Positions 48,343 through 58,799 of a stretch of 64,000 nt of DNA are shown piece by piece. Positions within the stretch are counted from its first letter, which is position 1. The number at the start of each line of letters is the position of its first letter. The notes beneath the pieces are model-generated. The model saw nothing but the letters and a program-made list of their open reading frames with translations, was not told where the DNA came from and ran no database searches. Position numbers and translations under genes: made by a program. The DNA comes from Campylobacter sp. CCUG 57310 (GTDB taxonomy: Bacteria > Campylobacterota > Campylobacteria > Campylobacterales > Campylobacteraceae). The stretch covers positions 620,001-684,000 of the forward strand of contig NZ_CP053845.1 of assembly GCF_013201975.1 (NCBI RefSeq), written 5' to 3'.

Positions 48343-49569
48343 ATGCAAAATCCAAGCAGACTTAAGCCGTTTTTTGAAAATATCGAATTTGAAGAAAATG
48401 ACGGCAAGATGATACTAAATTTCGGTCCTCAGCACCCTTCGGCTCACGGGCAGCTTAAGCTCGTGCTTGAGCTTGACGGTGAAAAGGTCGTGCGCGCCAT
48501 GCCTGAAATAGGCTTTATGCATAGAGGCGTTGAAAAGATGGCCGAAAACATGACCTTTCAGGAGTTTTTGCCGGTAACGGATAGAGTTGATTATATAGCC
48601 TCAAGTGCGAACAACTACGCACTTTGCGCAGCGGTTGAGAAGCTTTGTGATATAGAAGTGCCAAGAAGGGCACAGATAATTAGAACGATGATATTAGAGC
48701 TTAATCGCATAAGCTCACACCTGCTTTTTTTGGCTACTCACGCACTTGATGTGGGCGCCATGAGTGTGTTTTTATATGCTTTTAGAGAGCGTGAATACGT
48801 GCTTGATCTGATAGAGGCTTATTGTGGCGCTAGGCTAACTCACTCAAGCGTTCGTATAGGCGGCATGCCGCTTGATTTGCCAAACGGTTGGCTGGCGCAG
48901 ATGACTGAGTTTTGCGATAAATTTCCAAACGATATCAAAACTTACGAAACGTTTTTAAGTGATAATAGAATTTGGCGTATGAGGCTTGAAGGAGTTGGCG
49001 TCTTAAGCAAAGAAGACGCTCTTAGTATGGGTTGCTCGGGCGTTATGCTAAGAGCAAGCGGAGTGCCTTGGGATATCAGAAAGGCAGAACCGTATCTCAT
49101 CTATGATGAGCTTGAATTTGACGTTCCTTACGCTACCAGCGGGGACTCGTATGCAAGATATAAGCTTTATATGGAGGAGATGAGGCAAAGCGTTAGGATT
49201 TTGCTTCAATGCGCAAAGCTTTATCATACTACTAGCCCTGAAATTTTAGCCAATTCGCCGCAGTTTGTAAGCGCAAGCAAAGAGCAGATCATGACTCAAA
49301 ACTACTCTTTGATGCAGCATTTTGTGCTTGTTACTCAAGGACTAAGAGCAAAGCAGGGAGAAGTATATCACGCTACCGAGTCGCCAAAGGGCGAGCTTGG
49401 ATTTTATATATATTCAACCGGCGAAGCAAGCCCTTATAGGCTTAAAATTCGCGCTCCTAGCTTCTTTCACTGCGCGCTTTACGAGCATCTTTTAGTGGGG
49501 CAATATATCGCCGATGTCGTTACTATAATCGGCAGTTCAAATATCATTTTAGGCGAGATAGACAGATGA
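48343..49569 (+). CDS. nuoD: Complex I subunit D
   Basis: 408 residues, 49-kDa subunit family: [22 protein letters not shown] (about 27-48) with the quinone-site His, [16 protein letters not shown], and the C-terminal [12 protein letters not shown]. Directly follows nuoC (TAAATG) and overlaps the next gene by four bases. Confidence 0.97.
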   Translation: MQNPSRLKPFFENIEFEENDGKMILNFGPQHPSAHGQLKLVLELDGEKVVRAMPEIGFMHRGVEKMAENMTFQEFLPVTDRVDYIASSANNYALCAAVEKLCDIEVPRRAQIIRTMILELNRISSHLLFLATHALDVGAMSVFLYAFREREYVLDLIEAYCGARLTHSSVRIGGMPLDLPNGWLAQMTEFCDKFPNDIKTYETFLSDNRIWRMRLEGVGVLSKEDALSMGCSGVMLRASGVPWDIRKAEPYLIYDELEFDVPYATSGDSYARYKLYMEEMRQSVRILLQCAKLYHTTSPEILANSPQFVSASKEQIMTQNYSLMQHFVLVTQGLRAKQGEVYHATESPKGELGFYIYSTGEASPYRLKIRAPSFFHCALYEHLLVGQYIADVVTIIGSSNIILGEIDR

Positions 49570-49790
49570 AAAGGGTTGATTTGAGGCATTTAAAAGCCAA
49601 ATTTGAACGCGAATTTGAACGATGTGTTTTGAAGCTAAGAAGCGGCGAGGTCTGTATTTATCTTTTTGAGATCGGGGATTTTGGGTGTATAGAAAGGTGT
49701 GCGAATTTGGCTGTTAGAAACGGGTGTGAGATAATGAATTCGCTTAAATTTAACCAAGTTGATTGGATGATGGCGATAAAGAAGAATTAA
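49566..49790 (+). CDS. Short protein at the nuoE position
   Basis: 74 residues; three cysteines (C20, C28-region, C40s), no thioredoxin-like [2Fe-2S] domain as in true NuoE (about 160 residues). It matches in place and size the Campylobacter gene Cj1575c, annotated as a NuoE-like protein. True NuoE/NuoF form the NADH-oxidising module; in Campylobacter complex I accepts electrons from flavodoxin. The role is therefore probably in docking or assembly. Confidence 0.8.
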   Translation: MKRVDLRHLKAKFEREFERCVLKLRSGEVCIYLFEIGDFGCIERCANLAVRNGCEIMNSLKFNQVDWMMAIKKN

Positions 49791-49800
49791 AAGGCGGGAT

Positions 49801-50535
49801 ATGAAATTTAGTGAATTTAACGGCGGTAAGACTTTAAGTATGGCAAGTTTGCTTAGCGTGCAAAATTCAAATTTGGCTGAGAAGTTAAAACAAAATGAGT
49901 TTTTGTATATCTCATGCTTTGAGGATCAAAATTTAGGCAACGAAAATCTAATAAGATGCGAGATAGGGGCTCTTAGCTATGTGCTTGCTCTTATTTGTAA
50001 ATATTGCGCGGAGGGATTAAATTTAACTCCTAAGGCGCGCGAATATCTAAGCGAGCTTGATGAGGGATTTTTAAGCGGCGAAAGCAGTGTGGGAGAAGAG
50101 GAATTTGAAGCTATTGCCCAGTTTTTAGGTAATGCTAAAAACATCATTATCGACAGCACGTTTTTTACTCATCCTGATTCAAAGCTTATCTTTGAGTTTT
50201 TAAATTTGCTTGATTTAAACGTCGTGTTAGCGGACGGCGAAGCTAAAGAGGTTGAGACCGGCGGAAATTTAACCGAACTAAAAGAGCTTGAAAGCTTTGA
50301 CGGAAGCGTTGTTTTTGGGCTTGTCGGAGAGAGCGGCGAACTTGTAGGTTCTGCTTCGTTTGCGGCGGCTGCTAAGATAAAAGACGGTGATGAGGTGAGT
50401 ATAAAAGCGCGCGATCTTGACATAACGCGTAAATTTAGGCTTGATGGCTTGATGAAAGGCACGGTTGGAATTTTTAACGACGCAAATGTTGACGGCTATA
50501 ACTTTAAGGTTGCAAAAATTTCAAAAATAGGCTAA
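49801..50535 (+). CDS. Protein at the nuoF position (epsilonproteobacterial, not NuoF)
   Basis: 244 residues. Lacks the FMN- and NADH-binding motifs (GRGGAGF) and the [4Fe-4S] ligands of real NuoF. C-terminal half has beta-rich segments (GSVVFGLVGESGELVGSASFAAAAKIKDGDEVSIKARDLD region, about 165-205). Occupies the position of Cj1574c, linked to the flavodoxin-dependent complex I. No fold is securely recognised by eye. Confidence 0.8.
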   Translation: MKFSEFNGGKTLSMASLLSVQNSNLAEKLKQNEFLYISCFEDQNLGNENLIRCEIGALSYVLALICKYCAEGLNLTPKAREYLSELDEGFLSGESSVGEEEFEAIAQFLGNAKNIIIDSTFFTHPDSKLIFEFLNLLDLNVVLADGEAKEVETGGNLTELKELESFDGSVVFGLVGESGELVGSASFAAAAKIKDGDEVSIKARDLDITRKFRLDGLMKGTVGIFNDANVDGYNFKVAKISKIG

Positions 50536-50537
50536 AG

Positions 50538-52898
50538 ATGAGCGAGCAAATAAGCGTTTTTATCGACGGTATCCACTGCAAGGCGGATGAAAGCGAGAGC
50601 ATACTAAATATCGCAAGATGCAACGGTATCTATATCCCTGCGATTTGCTATCTTAGCGGCTGTTCGCCTACGCTTGCCTGCAGGCTTTGCATGGTCGAAG
50701 CCGAGGGAAAGCGAGTATATAGCTGTAACGCCAAGGCAAAAGACGGCATGGCAGTGGTTACAAATTCGCCAGAGATAATATCCGAGCGAAACGCCATTAT
50801 GCAAACTTACTGCATAAATCACCCTTTGGAATGCGGAGTATGCGATAAAAGCGGCGAGTGTGAATTACAAAATTTAACCGCTCTTATGCAGGTTACCGCT
50901 CAAAACTACGCGATAAAAGACACTCATAAACCACACATAAAATGGGGCAAGATAAGCTATGACCCCGCTCTTTGCATAGTTTGCGAGCGATGTATAACGG
51001 TTTGTAAGGACAAAATAGGTGAGGGCGCTTTAAAAACCACTGCGCGCGGAGGCGATCAGGTCGCAAAAGAGATGAAAGATCTCATGCCAAAAGATGCCTT
51101 TGCCGTGTGGAGTAAATTTCAAAAGAGCCTTATCGCGCCAAGTGCTGGCGAGGAGCTTGACTGCTCTTTTTGCGGGGAGTGTACAAGCGTATGTCCCGTA
51201 GGAGCGCTTGTGGGAAGTGAATTTAAATACAGCTCAAACGTATGGGAGCTAGAAAAAATTCCCGCTGCAAATCCTCATTCAAGCGACTGCGAGCTGATTT
51301 ATTATGATGTGAAAACCACGGGCATAAGCGAGCGAAAAAGGAAAATTTATAGAGTCAGCAACGACTTTCACTTCGCTACGCTAAATCCCGCCGCAAGATA
51401 CGGATATGACTTTGCTAATGAAAATGCCTTAAAAGATGAGGCGAATTTTAAAAATATAACCCAGAAATTTCGCCTAGGAGAGGTTAAAAATATCATATTT
51501 AACAGCTTCATAACAAATGAAGAGGCTCTAATTCTAGAGCTTTTAAGGGAGAAATTTGGCTTAAATTTGGTAAATAACGAGGCAAAAAGATATCAGGAAT
51601 TTTTAAACGAGTATGCTAAATTTAGCGGCGAGAGTCTATATAATGGCGACGTGGCAAGTCTAAGTAAAACGGACTTCATTATAACCGCGGGAAGCTTCTT
51701 AAGATACGACGCGCCAAACGCTAGTTATGCCTTAAATAATGCGCTTAAGATAAACAAATCATCGGCGATCTATTTTCATACGGTTGCTGATGAGGTTGTG
51801 AAATCCTACTCTAAAAATTTGCTTTTCATAGATCATAAAGCGGGCATTGAGGCTAAAATTTTGCTATGGATACTGCATGAATTTGGCGAGAATTTAGATG
51901 AAGATACAAAGGAATTTCTGGATAGAAATTTGATAGATATTGAAGTGGCTGAAGGCGAAGAGACTAAGATCAAAAAGCAGCTAAAATTTGCCGACGAGCT
52001 TGGGCTTGATGAAGCTAAAATAGCCGAACTTAGAGCTAAAAAAGAAAGCTTTGCTCTTGTTGTCGGAGAGGATTTTATCTATCATAAAGAGGCGCTAAAT
52101 TTGGCTTCGCTTTTAGGAATGATCGCTAAATTCAGCAAATTTAAGGTTGTTATATTGCCGCCTCGCACAAACTCGCTAGGAGTTGCTAAAATTTGCACTT
52201 TGAGTGAGCGCGAAAGCGGCTTTAGCTTCGGCTACAACGAAAAAGCCGACTTTAGTATGAGCGTATATGGAGGCGATCTTTACGCGCCTGCACTAACGCA
52301 GCAAGAGGGCACATTTGTAAGTTACGACAAGCGCGTAGTGCCTACAAATGCGGCTTTGCCATATCTTGGCTATACGCTAAACGATCTTGCAAACGAGCTT
52401 GGGCTTAAGTCTCGCTATACCATAGACTACACGCCAAAGCTTGCTAGATTTAGCGAATTTGGCGAAGTGAAATTTGATGATTTGCAAAATTATTACGATA
52501 ATGCGGGAAATTCCCACCGCGGATATCTTTTAAATGCCGTAGATATAGAGGCGCAGGCTAAATTTGAGTTTGATAAGCTGAAATTTGATGAACAGGAATT
52601 TAACGTTTATAGAGCAAATCCTATTCATCAGTTTTCAAAATTTACAAACAGAGCTTCGCAGTTAAACGAAGCGGGAGCTCTTTATGCTTCGCAGGCTTTT
52701 TTGGATAAATTTAAGCTCTGCGAAAATGAGGCGGTGAAGATAAAGTTGGGCGATAAAATTTTAGCCCTTCACGTTAAGCTTGATAAAAATTTAAGCTCAT
52801 GCGTGGCATATATCGGTGAATTTGACGAAAAGATAGATATAGACGCATTTTTTGAGAGCAGATATGCAAATTTAGAGATTTTAAAGGGTGATAGATGA
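50538..52898 (+). CDS. nuoG: Complex I subunit G
   Basis: 786 residues. N-terminal [2Fe-2S] domain (C38-C49-C52 region, CSPTLACRLCMVEAEG), then HPLECGVCDKSGECELQ (His/Cys-ligated [4Fe-4S]), a ferredoxin domain with CIVCERCITVC and CSFCGECTSVCPVG, and a molybdopterin-fold body without cofactor. Moves electrons along the peripheral arm. Without NuoEF it is the likely entry point for electrons from flavodoxin. Confidence 0.95.
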   Translation: MSEQISVFIDGIHCKADESESILNIARCNGIYIPAICYLSGCSPTLACRLCMVEAEGKRVYSCNAKAKDGMAVVTNSPEIISERNAIMQTYCINHPLECGVCDKSGECELQNLTALMQVTAQNYAIKDTHKPHIKWGKISYDPALCIVCERCITVCKDKIGEGALKTTARGGDQVAKEMKDLMPKDAFAVWSKFQKSLIAPSAGEELDCSFCGECTSVCPVGALVGSEFKYSSNVWELEKIPAANPHSSDCELIYYDVKTTGISERKRKIYRVSNDFHFATLNPAARYGYDFANENALKDEANFKNITQKFRLGEVKNIIFNSFITNEEALILELLREKFGLNLVNNEAKRYQEFLNEYAKFSGESLYNGDVASLSKTDFIITAGSFLRYDAPNASYALNNALKINKSSAIYFHTVADEVVKSYSKNLLFIDHKAGIEAKILLWILHEFGENLDEDTKEFLDRNLIDIEVAEGEETKIKKQLKFADELGLDEAKIAELRAKKESFALVVGEDFIYHKEALNLASLLGMIAKFSKFKVVILPPRTNSLGVAKICTLSERESGFSFGYNEKADFSMSVYGGDLYAPALTQQEGTFVSYDKRVVPTNAALPYLGYTLNDLANELGLKSRYTIDYTPKLARFSEFGEVKFDDLQNYYDNAGNSHRGYLLNAVDIEAQAKFEFDKLKFDEQEFNVYRANPIHQFSKFTNRASQLNEAGALYASQAFLDKFKLCENEAVKIKLGDKILALHVKLDKNLSSCVAYIGEFDEKIDIDAFFESRYANLEILKGDR

Positions 52899-53884
52899 GC
52901 GGATTTTATATCGTAGAAACCATCGTAAAAGCTCTTATCATCATCACGGTTTTTGCCACTCTTGCAGGACTTGGAACCTATGCGGAGCGCAAGGTGCTAG
53001 CTTATATGCAAAGGCGAGTCGGGCCTAGTATGGTAGGACCTGCCGGCATACTTCAGCTTGTCGCCGACATGATCAAGCTCTTTACCAAAGAGGATATCGT
53101 GCCGCAATTTGCCAATAAAAAAGTATTTTTAATAGCGCCTTTAATCTCGGCCATAGGGGCTTTTGCAGCGCTTGCTACGGTGCCGTTTTTGCCCGAATTT
53201 GAGCTGTTTGGGTATACGGTTAGGCCAATACTGGCCGATGTGGGAGTCGGTGTGCTTTATGTGCTTGGAGTAAGTGCCGTTTGCGTATTTTCCCCGCTTC
53301 TTGCAGGGCTTGCAAGCCACAATAAATACGCTCTTATCGCGGCTGCTCGTGCGGGCATGCAGCTGGTTAGCTTTGAAGTCGTTACGGGACTTTCGCTTTT
53401 AAGTGTCATTATGATGGTAGGCTCGCTTTCGCTAATAGACATAAACAACTACCAGGACGCGGGACTTGGCGGTTGGCTTATCTTTAGGCAGCCGCTTGCG
53501 TTTGGACTTTTTTTGATTGCGGCATTTGTGGAGACCAATCGAACACCGTTTTGTCTAACGGAAAATGAAACCGAGCTTGTAGCGGGATATGGCACGGAGT
53601 ATTCGGGCATGCGCTGGGGTATGTTTTTTATCGGCGAATATACTAATATGATAACCGCGTCGTTTCTTGTTAGTCTTATATTTTTAGGCGGATTTAATCC
53701 CGTCTGGTTCGTGCCCGGTGCGATTATGATCATTTTAAAAACGGCGTTTATATTTTTCTTTTTTCTTTGGACGAGAGCGGCTTGGCCTCACGTAAGAGCC
53801 GATCAACTAATGGGTCTGTGCTGGAAGGTTTTGATGCCTTTGGCCGTGGCTAATATCTTGATAACGGGGCTGGTGCTGGTATGA
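52895..53884 (+). CDS. nuoH: Complex I subunit H
   Basis: 329 residues with eight membrane helices. Conserved: [21 protein letters not shown] (about 28-48) and [28 protein letters not shown] (about 212-239), the acidic quinone-channel loop. Overlaps nuoG and nuoI by four bases each. Confidence 0.97.
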   Translation: MSGFYIVETIVKALIIITVFATLAGLGTYAERKVLAYMQRRVGPSMVGPAGILQLVADMIKLFTKEDIVPQFANKKVFLIAPLISAIGAFAALATVPFLPEFELFGYTVRPILADVGVGVLYVLGVSAVCVFSPLLAGLASHNKYALIAAARAGMQLVSFEVVTGLSLLSVIMMVGSLSLIDINNYQDAGLGGWLIFRQPLAFGLFLIAAFVETNRTPFCLTENETELVAGYGTEYSGMRWGMFFIGEYTNMITASFLVSLIFLGGFNPVWFVPGAIMIILKTAFIFFFFLWTRAAWPHVRADQLMGLCWKVLMPLAVANILITGLVLV

Positions 53885-54618
53885 GCGAATATGTTTTGAT
53901 AGATACTCCGACTCCGCCGAGCGGTAAATTTGAAAAATTTAAAAGATTTGCCTCTCGCGCGATAAAATTTGAGCTATTTGCGGGGCTTTGGGTCGTTTTA
54001 CGCGAGATGATATGGGGTAAGTCTCATACCGTTTTATATCCGCTTGAAAAGATCGAGCTAAGCCCAAGATATCGCTCGGTACATAGACTTATGAGGTTTA
54101 TCGAGAGTGAAAATGAGCGTTGCATAGGGTGCGGGCTGTGCGAGAAAATTTGCGTAAGTAACTGTATCGCCATGCAGACTAAAGAGGGCGAAGATGGACG
54201 CAAAAAAGTGCTTGAATACTCCATAAACTACGGCAGGTGCGTTTATTGTGGGCTTTGTGCGGAAGTTTGTCCCGAGCTTGCTATCGTGCACGGAAGCGAA
54301 TACGAAAACGCAAGCGAACAAAGAGCGTATTTTGGGCTTAAAGAAGATCTTTTAACTCCAATTAGCGAGCTTAAAAGCCAAGTCGAATTTAGCGGATTTG
54401 GTTCGCTTGGCGAAGATGCGGATAGGTTTGTGAAAAAAACGCCTACTGCGTATAAAAATTTAGATGAAATTTTACGTGAAGAGGTTTATGAGGAAATTTC
54501 AAGAGAGGAAGCTTTGAAAGAAAAAGAGCGCAAAGAGCTAAATTCTGATGAAAATTTAAATGCCGATCAATCGGTTAAAGAAAGCGTAAAAGATACAAAG
54601 GACGGAAGCGATGCTTGA
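53881..54618 (+). CDS. nuoI: Complex I subunit I
   Basis: 245 residues. Two ferredoxin motifs, [15 protein letters not shown] (about 80-94) and [12 protein letters not shown] (about 120-131), bind N6a and N6b. A C-terminal acidic and Lys-rich tail of about 70 residues extends beyond the usual length. Overlaps nuoH by four and nuoJ by eight bases. Confidence 0.96.
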   Translation: MSEYVLIDTPTPPSGKFEKFKRFASRAIKFELFAGLWVVLREMIWGKSHTVLYPLEKIELSPRYRSVHRLMRFIESENERCIGCGLCEKICVSNCIAMQTKEGEDGRKKVLEYSINYGRCVYCGLCAEVCPELAIVHGSEYENASEQRAYFGLKEDLLTPISELKSQVEFSGFGSLGEDADRFVKKTPTAYKNLDEILREEVYEEISREEALKEKERKELNSDENLNADQSVKESVKDTKDGSDA

Positions 54619-55144
54619 GGCTGTTGCGTTTTATATCTTTGCCGCATTTACTCTTGCTTGTTTTGCTATAAGCGTGTTTAGCAAAAATGTCCTTTACGCG
54701 ATGACTTCGCTTGCCGGAGGCATGATATTTGTTTCGGGATTTTTCTTTTTGCTTGATGCCGAGTTTTTAGGAGTGGTACAGATCATCGTATATACGGGTG
54801 CGGTTATGGTGCTATACGCTTTTTCGATGATGTTTTTTGATCTTAGTAAAGATGTAAACGAGAGCAGAAGCAAGGCCGCTTCAAGGCTCATATATACGCT
54901 TGGCACACTTAGCGCACTTATACTTGTGCTTATATTTGCAGCTCCGATAGCTTCTGCGAATTTAGAGGCTAGATATCCTATCGTTGAAACTATGGGCAAT
55001 ATAGAGATGATTGGAATTTTGCTCTTTACCAAGTATCTTGTCGTCTTTGAGCTGGCTGCTGTTATGTTGCTTGTGGCTATGGTAGGAGCTATCGCGCTTG
55101 TGCATAAGGATATGGATAAAGGAGTGAGCGATGATAACGCTTAG
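54611..55144 (+). CDS. nuoJ: Complex I subunit J
   Basis: 177 residues, five membrane helices, with the conserved [21 protein letters not shown] segment (about 55-75) containing the pi-bulge helix. Part of the proton path. Overlaps nuoK by 14 bases. Confidence 0.96.
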   Translation: MLEAVAFYIFAAFTLACFAISVFSKNVLYAMTSLAGGMIFVSGFFFLLDAEFLGVVQIIVYTGAVMVLYAFSMMFFDLSKDVNESRSKAASRLIYTLGTLSALILVLIFAAPIASANLEARYPIVETMGNIEMIGILLFTKYLVVFELAAVMLLVAMVGAIALVHKDMDKGVSDDNA

Positions 55145-55436
55145 CCACTATCTCATCGTCGCTGCGCTGATGTTTGCGCTCGGGCTTATGGGTATAATAA
55201 AACGAGGAAATCTTATAATGCTCTTTTTTTCAACCGAAATTTTACTAAATTCGGCAAACGTAGCGCTTGCGGCGATATCGAAATTTAACGGCGACATGAT
55301 AGGGCAAATTTTTGCGTTTTTTATTATCGCCGTTGCCGCAAGCGAAGTTGCCATAGGTCTTGGCTTGCTTGTGCTTTGGTATAAAAAGACGGGCTCGATC
55401 GAAATTTCAAGCTTAGAAAGCATGAGGAGCGAGTGA
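55131..55436 (+). CDS. nuoK: Complex I subunit K
   Basis: 101 residues, three membrane helices, with the conserved membrane glutamates in FSTEILLNSANVAL (about 33-46) and AASEVAIGLGLLVLWY (about 68-83). Antiporter-like proton channel component. Confidence 0.97.
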   Translation: MITLSHYLIVAALMFALGLMGIIKRGNLIMLFFSTEILLNSANVALAAISKFNGDMIGQIFAFFIIAVAASEVAIGLGLLVLWYKKTGSIEISSLESMRSE

Positions 55437-57289
55437 TGAGTATCATGACTCTTTTTGCCGTGGCTTTATTTGCTCCGCTTTTTGCAAGCATTTTGGCGAG
55501 TGCGTTTTCACATACTGCAAGGTCAGCCTTTGTGGGCATAGCTTGCTCGTTTTTGATAGTTGCAAGCGCACTTGCATCCATAGCCTTGCTTACTTTAGTA
55601 AGCGTTGCGGGTGCGATAGAAGTTTATCTTATGGATTTTATTATAGCGGGCGGGTTTGAGAGTGATTTTAGCTTTATGCTTGATGACGTAAGCGTGATCA
55701 TGATGTGTGTGGTGGGCGTAGTAGCAAGTGTCGTGCATATCTACTCGATCAGCTATATGGCTAATGATAGCGGGTTTAACAGATACTTTAGTTATCTTGG
55801 ACTCTTTGTATTTTCTATGCTCGTTTTGGTTTCAAGCGATAATTTTATAGGGCTGTTTATCGGCTGGGAAGGTGTAGGACTTTGCTCGTGGTTGCTTATC
55901 GGGTTTTGGTATAAAAAGCCTCGTGCAAGCTGGGCTGCAAACGAAGCCTTTATCATGAACCGAATCGCCGATCTTGGCATGCTTGTGGCGATATTTTTGA
56001 TATACCGCGAATTTGCAAGTGTGAGATATGTAGATGTGTTTAGGATGGTGCCGAATTCAGACGGCGCCTTGCTTGCTTTGATCGCTTCGTTTTTATTTAT
56101 AGGCGCGATGGGTAAGAGTGCGCAGTTTCCGTTTCACACTTGGCTTGCCGACGCTATGGAAGGACCTACGCCTGTTTCGGCGCTTATACATGCAGCTACT
56201 ATGGTAACGGCAGGAGTTTATCTGGTAATTAGAGCAAATTCCATCTTCGGCGCCGTGCCTGAAATTTCAAACTTCATAGCGTATCTTGGAGTATTTGTGG
56301 CGGTTTTTGCAGCCTCTATGGCGGTTGTGAATAACGACTTGAAAAAGATAATCGCCTACTCGACTCTATCTCAGCTTGGATATATGTTCGTAGCCGCAGG
56401 GCTTGGAGCGTATTGGGTGGCGCTTTTTCACCTTGCTACGCATGCGTTTTTTAAATCGCTTTTGTTTTTGTGCGCGGGCAACGTAATGCACGCTATGAAC
56501 GATGAACTTGATATAAAAAAGATGGGCGGGCTTTATAAATTTATGAAAATAACCGCAGTATTTATGATAATAGGCTCGGTGGCACTTGCGGGATTTTATC
56601 CGTTTGCCGGCTTTTTCTCAAAGGATAAAATTTTAGAAGCGGCTTTTAGCAGCGATAAATTTATTATCTATGCTTTGCTTTTAGCCGGTGCGGTTATGAC
56701 GGCATTTTACAGTTTTAGGCTGATTATGCTTGTATTTTTTGGCAAAGCTAAATTTGAGCATGAACCACATGAAGCAAGTAGACCCGCTCTCATATCGCTT
56801 ATGCCTCTTGTGATTTTGGCTCTGTTTGCAGGGTTTTTTGAGCATAAATTCGAGCTTCTAACGGAAAATATTTTGCCTAAATTTGAATTTGATATACCAA
56901 GCGGCACGAGCCTAATCATGATATTTACAACGCTTGCGCTTGTTTTGATCTCTACGATTTTTGCGATATTTGCTTACAAAAAAGAGATTTTTAAAAGCAG
57001 CTTGGACGAGCTTAAAATTTACAAGCTACTAAAAAACGAGTATTTTATCCCGCAAATTTATAGGAGAGTTTTTATAAACGGATACTTTAATTTGGCTAAA
57101 ATTTGTAAGAAATTAGATGAAGCGGTTATAGATAAAAGTGTTGATTTGGTTGCGGTTGCGATATATAAATTTGCAAATTTTTCAAACAGCATGCAAAGCG
57201 GAAATCTATCTCTTATGTTGCGCCTTATGGTTATAGGCTTTGTTATACTGCTTACTTTGGCGTTTTTTATTAAGGTTATTTATGCTTAG
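55433..57289 (+). CDS. nuoL: Complex I subunit L
   Basis: 618 residues, antiporter family. Core motif FIGWEGVGLCSWLLIGFWY (about 140-158) with the key Glu, FHTWLADAMEGPTPVSALIHAATMV (about 238-262), and the long lateral C-terminal helix (about 520-600). Overlaps nuoK by four bases and nuoM by eight. Confidence 0.97.
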   Translation: MMSIMTLFAVALFAPLFASILASAFSHTARSAFVGIACSFLIVASALASIALLTLVSVAGAIEVYLMDFIIAGGFESDFSFMLDDVSVIMMCVVGVVASVVHIYSISYMANDSGFNRYFSYLGLFVFSMLVLVSSDNFIGLFIGWEGVGLCSWLLIGFWYKKPRASWAANEAFIMNRIADLGMLVAIFLIYREFASVRYVDVFRMVPNSDGALLALIASFLFIGAMGKSAQFPFHTWLADAMEGPTPVSALIHAATMVTAGVYLVIRANSIFGAVPEISNFIAYLGVFVAVFAASMAVVNNDLKKIIAYSTLSQLGYMFVAAGLGAYWVALFHLATHAFFKSLLFLCAGNVMHAMNDELDIKKMGGLYKFMKITAVFMIIGSVALAGFYPFAGFFSKDKILEAAFSSDKFIIYALLLAGAVMTAFYSFRLIMLVFFGKAKFEHEPHEASRPALISLMPLVILALFAGFFEHKFELLTENILPKFEFDIPSGTSLIMIFTTLALVLISTIFAIFAYKKEIFKSSLDELKIYKLLKNEYFIPQIYRRVFINGYFNLAKICKKLDEAVIDKSVDLVAVAIYKFANFSNSMQSGNLSLMLRLMVIGFVILLTLAFFIKVIYA

Positions 57290-58799
57290 TTTGGTTATAT
57301 TTTTCCCTGCGCTTGCCGCGATGCTTGGGTTTTTGATAGAGGAAAAAAGTATCAAGGTCTATGGGGTTTGCATAGCGTTTATAGAGCTTTTGCTTACTCT
57401 TTTCATATGGCTTGGTTTTGACTCGGCCAATAGCGGATACAGCTTCGTAAATCAAATTTCGCTCATTGAATTTCTAAACATAAACTACCTTGTGGGCATC
57501 GACGGAATTTCTTTGTTTTTGGTTGTTTTAAGTTCATTTATGACTCTTGTATCTTTAATCGCTCTTACTATAAAAGAAAATTTAAAGCATCTTATCATCT
57601 CTATTTTATTTTTAGAGATGACTATGATGGGCGTATTTTTAGCGCTTGATGCGATTTTGTTTTATATATTTTGGGAGCTTAGTCTGCTTCCTATGCTTTA
57701 TATCATCGGTGCATGGGGAAGCGGCAGGCGAATTTACGCTGCGGTTAAGTTTTTTATATATACGTTTTTTGGCTCTGTTTTTATGCTTGTTGCGATCTTG
57801 ATGATGGCTTATTATCACTACGATATGAACGGAGTTTGGAGCTTTTCGCTTCTTGATTGGCAGGGGTTAAATTTGCCCGAAAATACTCAAATTTGGCTCT
57901 TCTTAGCATTTTTTATAGCGTTTGCGATAAAAACGCCGATGTTTCCTTTTCACACATGGCTTCCATACGCTCACGGACAAGCCCCTACCATAGGCTCTAC
58001 ACTGCTTGCAGCGGTGCTTCTTAAGATGGGCACTTACGGCATGGTGAGATTTTTACTGCCGTTATTTACCGATGCAAGCGTGATGATGTTTGATATAGTA
58101 GCGATATTGGCTGTTACAATGGTGATTTATACCGCGTTTATAGCTTACGCTCAAGATGATATGAAGCAAGTAATCGCCTATAGTTCGATATCTCATATGG
58201 GTATTGTGGTGCTTGGGGTATTTTCTATGAACGTAGAAGGCGTTAGCGGGGCGGTGTTTTTAATGATAAGCCACGGCGTAACTAGCGGCGCTCTGTTTTT
58301 ACTTGTAGGCGTGATATATGAGCGAAGACATACCAAGATGATAGCCGAATTTGGTGGGCTTGCTGGGGTAATGCCTCGTTTTGCTCTTGCTTTTGGCGTA
58401 GTGATGTTTGGTAGCATAGGGCTTCCTCTTACGATAGGGTTTGTGGGAGAATTTTTAAGTCTGCTTGGAATTTTTAAGGCAAATTTCATATATGGAATTT
58501 TAGGCACGGTCGGCGTGATAGTGGGCGCTGTTTATATGCTTCATCTTTTTGCTAGGGTATTTTACGGAGAATGCAAAGAAGAAAATTTAAAGCTTGCGGA
58601 TCTAAATTTAAACGAATTAGTCGCTCTTGTACCGCTTTGCTTGCTTGTTATTTATCTTGGCGTTAGACCCAATGCGGTTTTAGCGCCTATTGATCTAAGC
58701 GTGAAAACCATGGTTGAGAAGATGCATGTAAATGCAAAAACCAAAAAAGCAAAGGAATTTATAGAGCATTCAAACAAGCTAGGAGGGAGCGATGAATAA
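57282..58799 (+). CDS. nuoM: Complex I subunit M
   Basis: 505 residues from ATG 57282, which overlaps nuoL by eight bases; the frame runs back to 57240 inside nuoL. FYIFWELSLLPMLYIIGAWG (about 127-146) and FHTWLPYAHGQAPTIGSTLLAAVLLKMGTYG are the antiporter core with Glu and Lys of the proton path. Confidence 0.97.
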   Translation: MLSLVIFFPALAAMLGFLIEEKSIKVYGVCIAFIELLLTLFIWLGFDSANSGYSFVNQISLIEFLNINYLVGIDGISLFLVVLSSFMTLVSLIALTIKENLKHLIISILFLEMTMMGVFLALDAILFYIFWELSLLPMLYIIGAWGSGRRIYAAVKFFIYTFFGSVFMLVAILMMAYYHYDMNGVWSFSLLDWQGLNLPENTQIWLFLAFFIAFAIKTPMFPFHTWLPYAHGQAPTIGSTLLAAVLLKMGTYGMVRFLLPLFTDASVMMFDIVAILAVTMVIYTAFIAYAQDDMKQVIAYSSISHMGIVVLGVFSMNVEGVSGAVFLMISHGVTSGALFLLVGVIYERRHTKMIAEFGGLAGVMPRFALAFGVVMFGSIGLPLTIGFVGEFLSLLGIFKANFIYGILGTVGVIVGAVYMLHLFARVFYGECKEENLKLADLNLNELVALVPLCLLVIYLGVRPNAVLAPIDLSVKTMVEKMHVNAKTKKAKEFIEHSNKLGGSDE

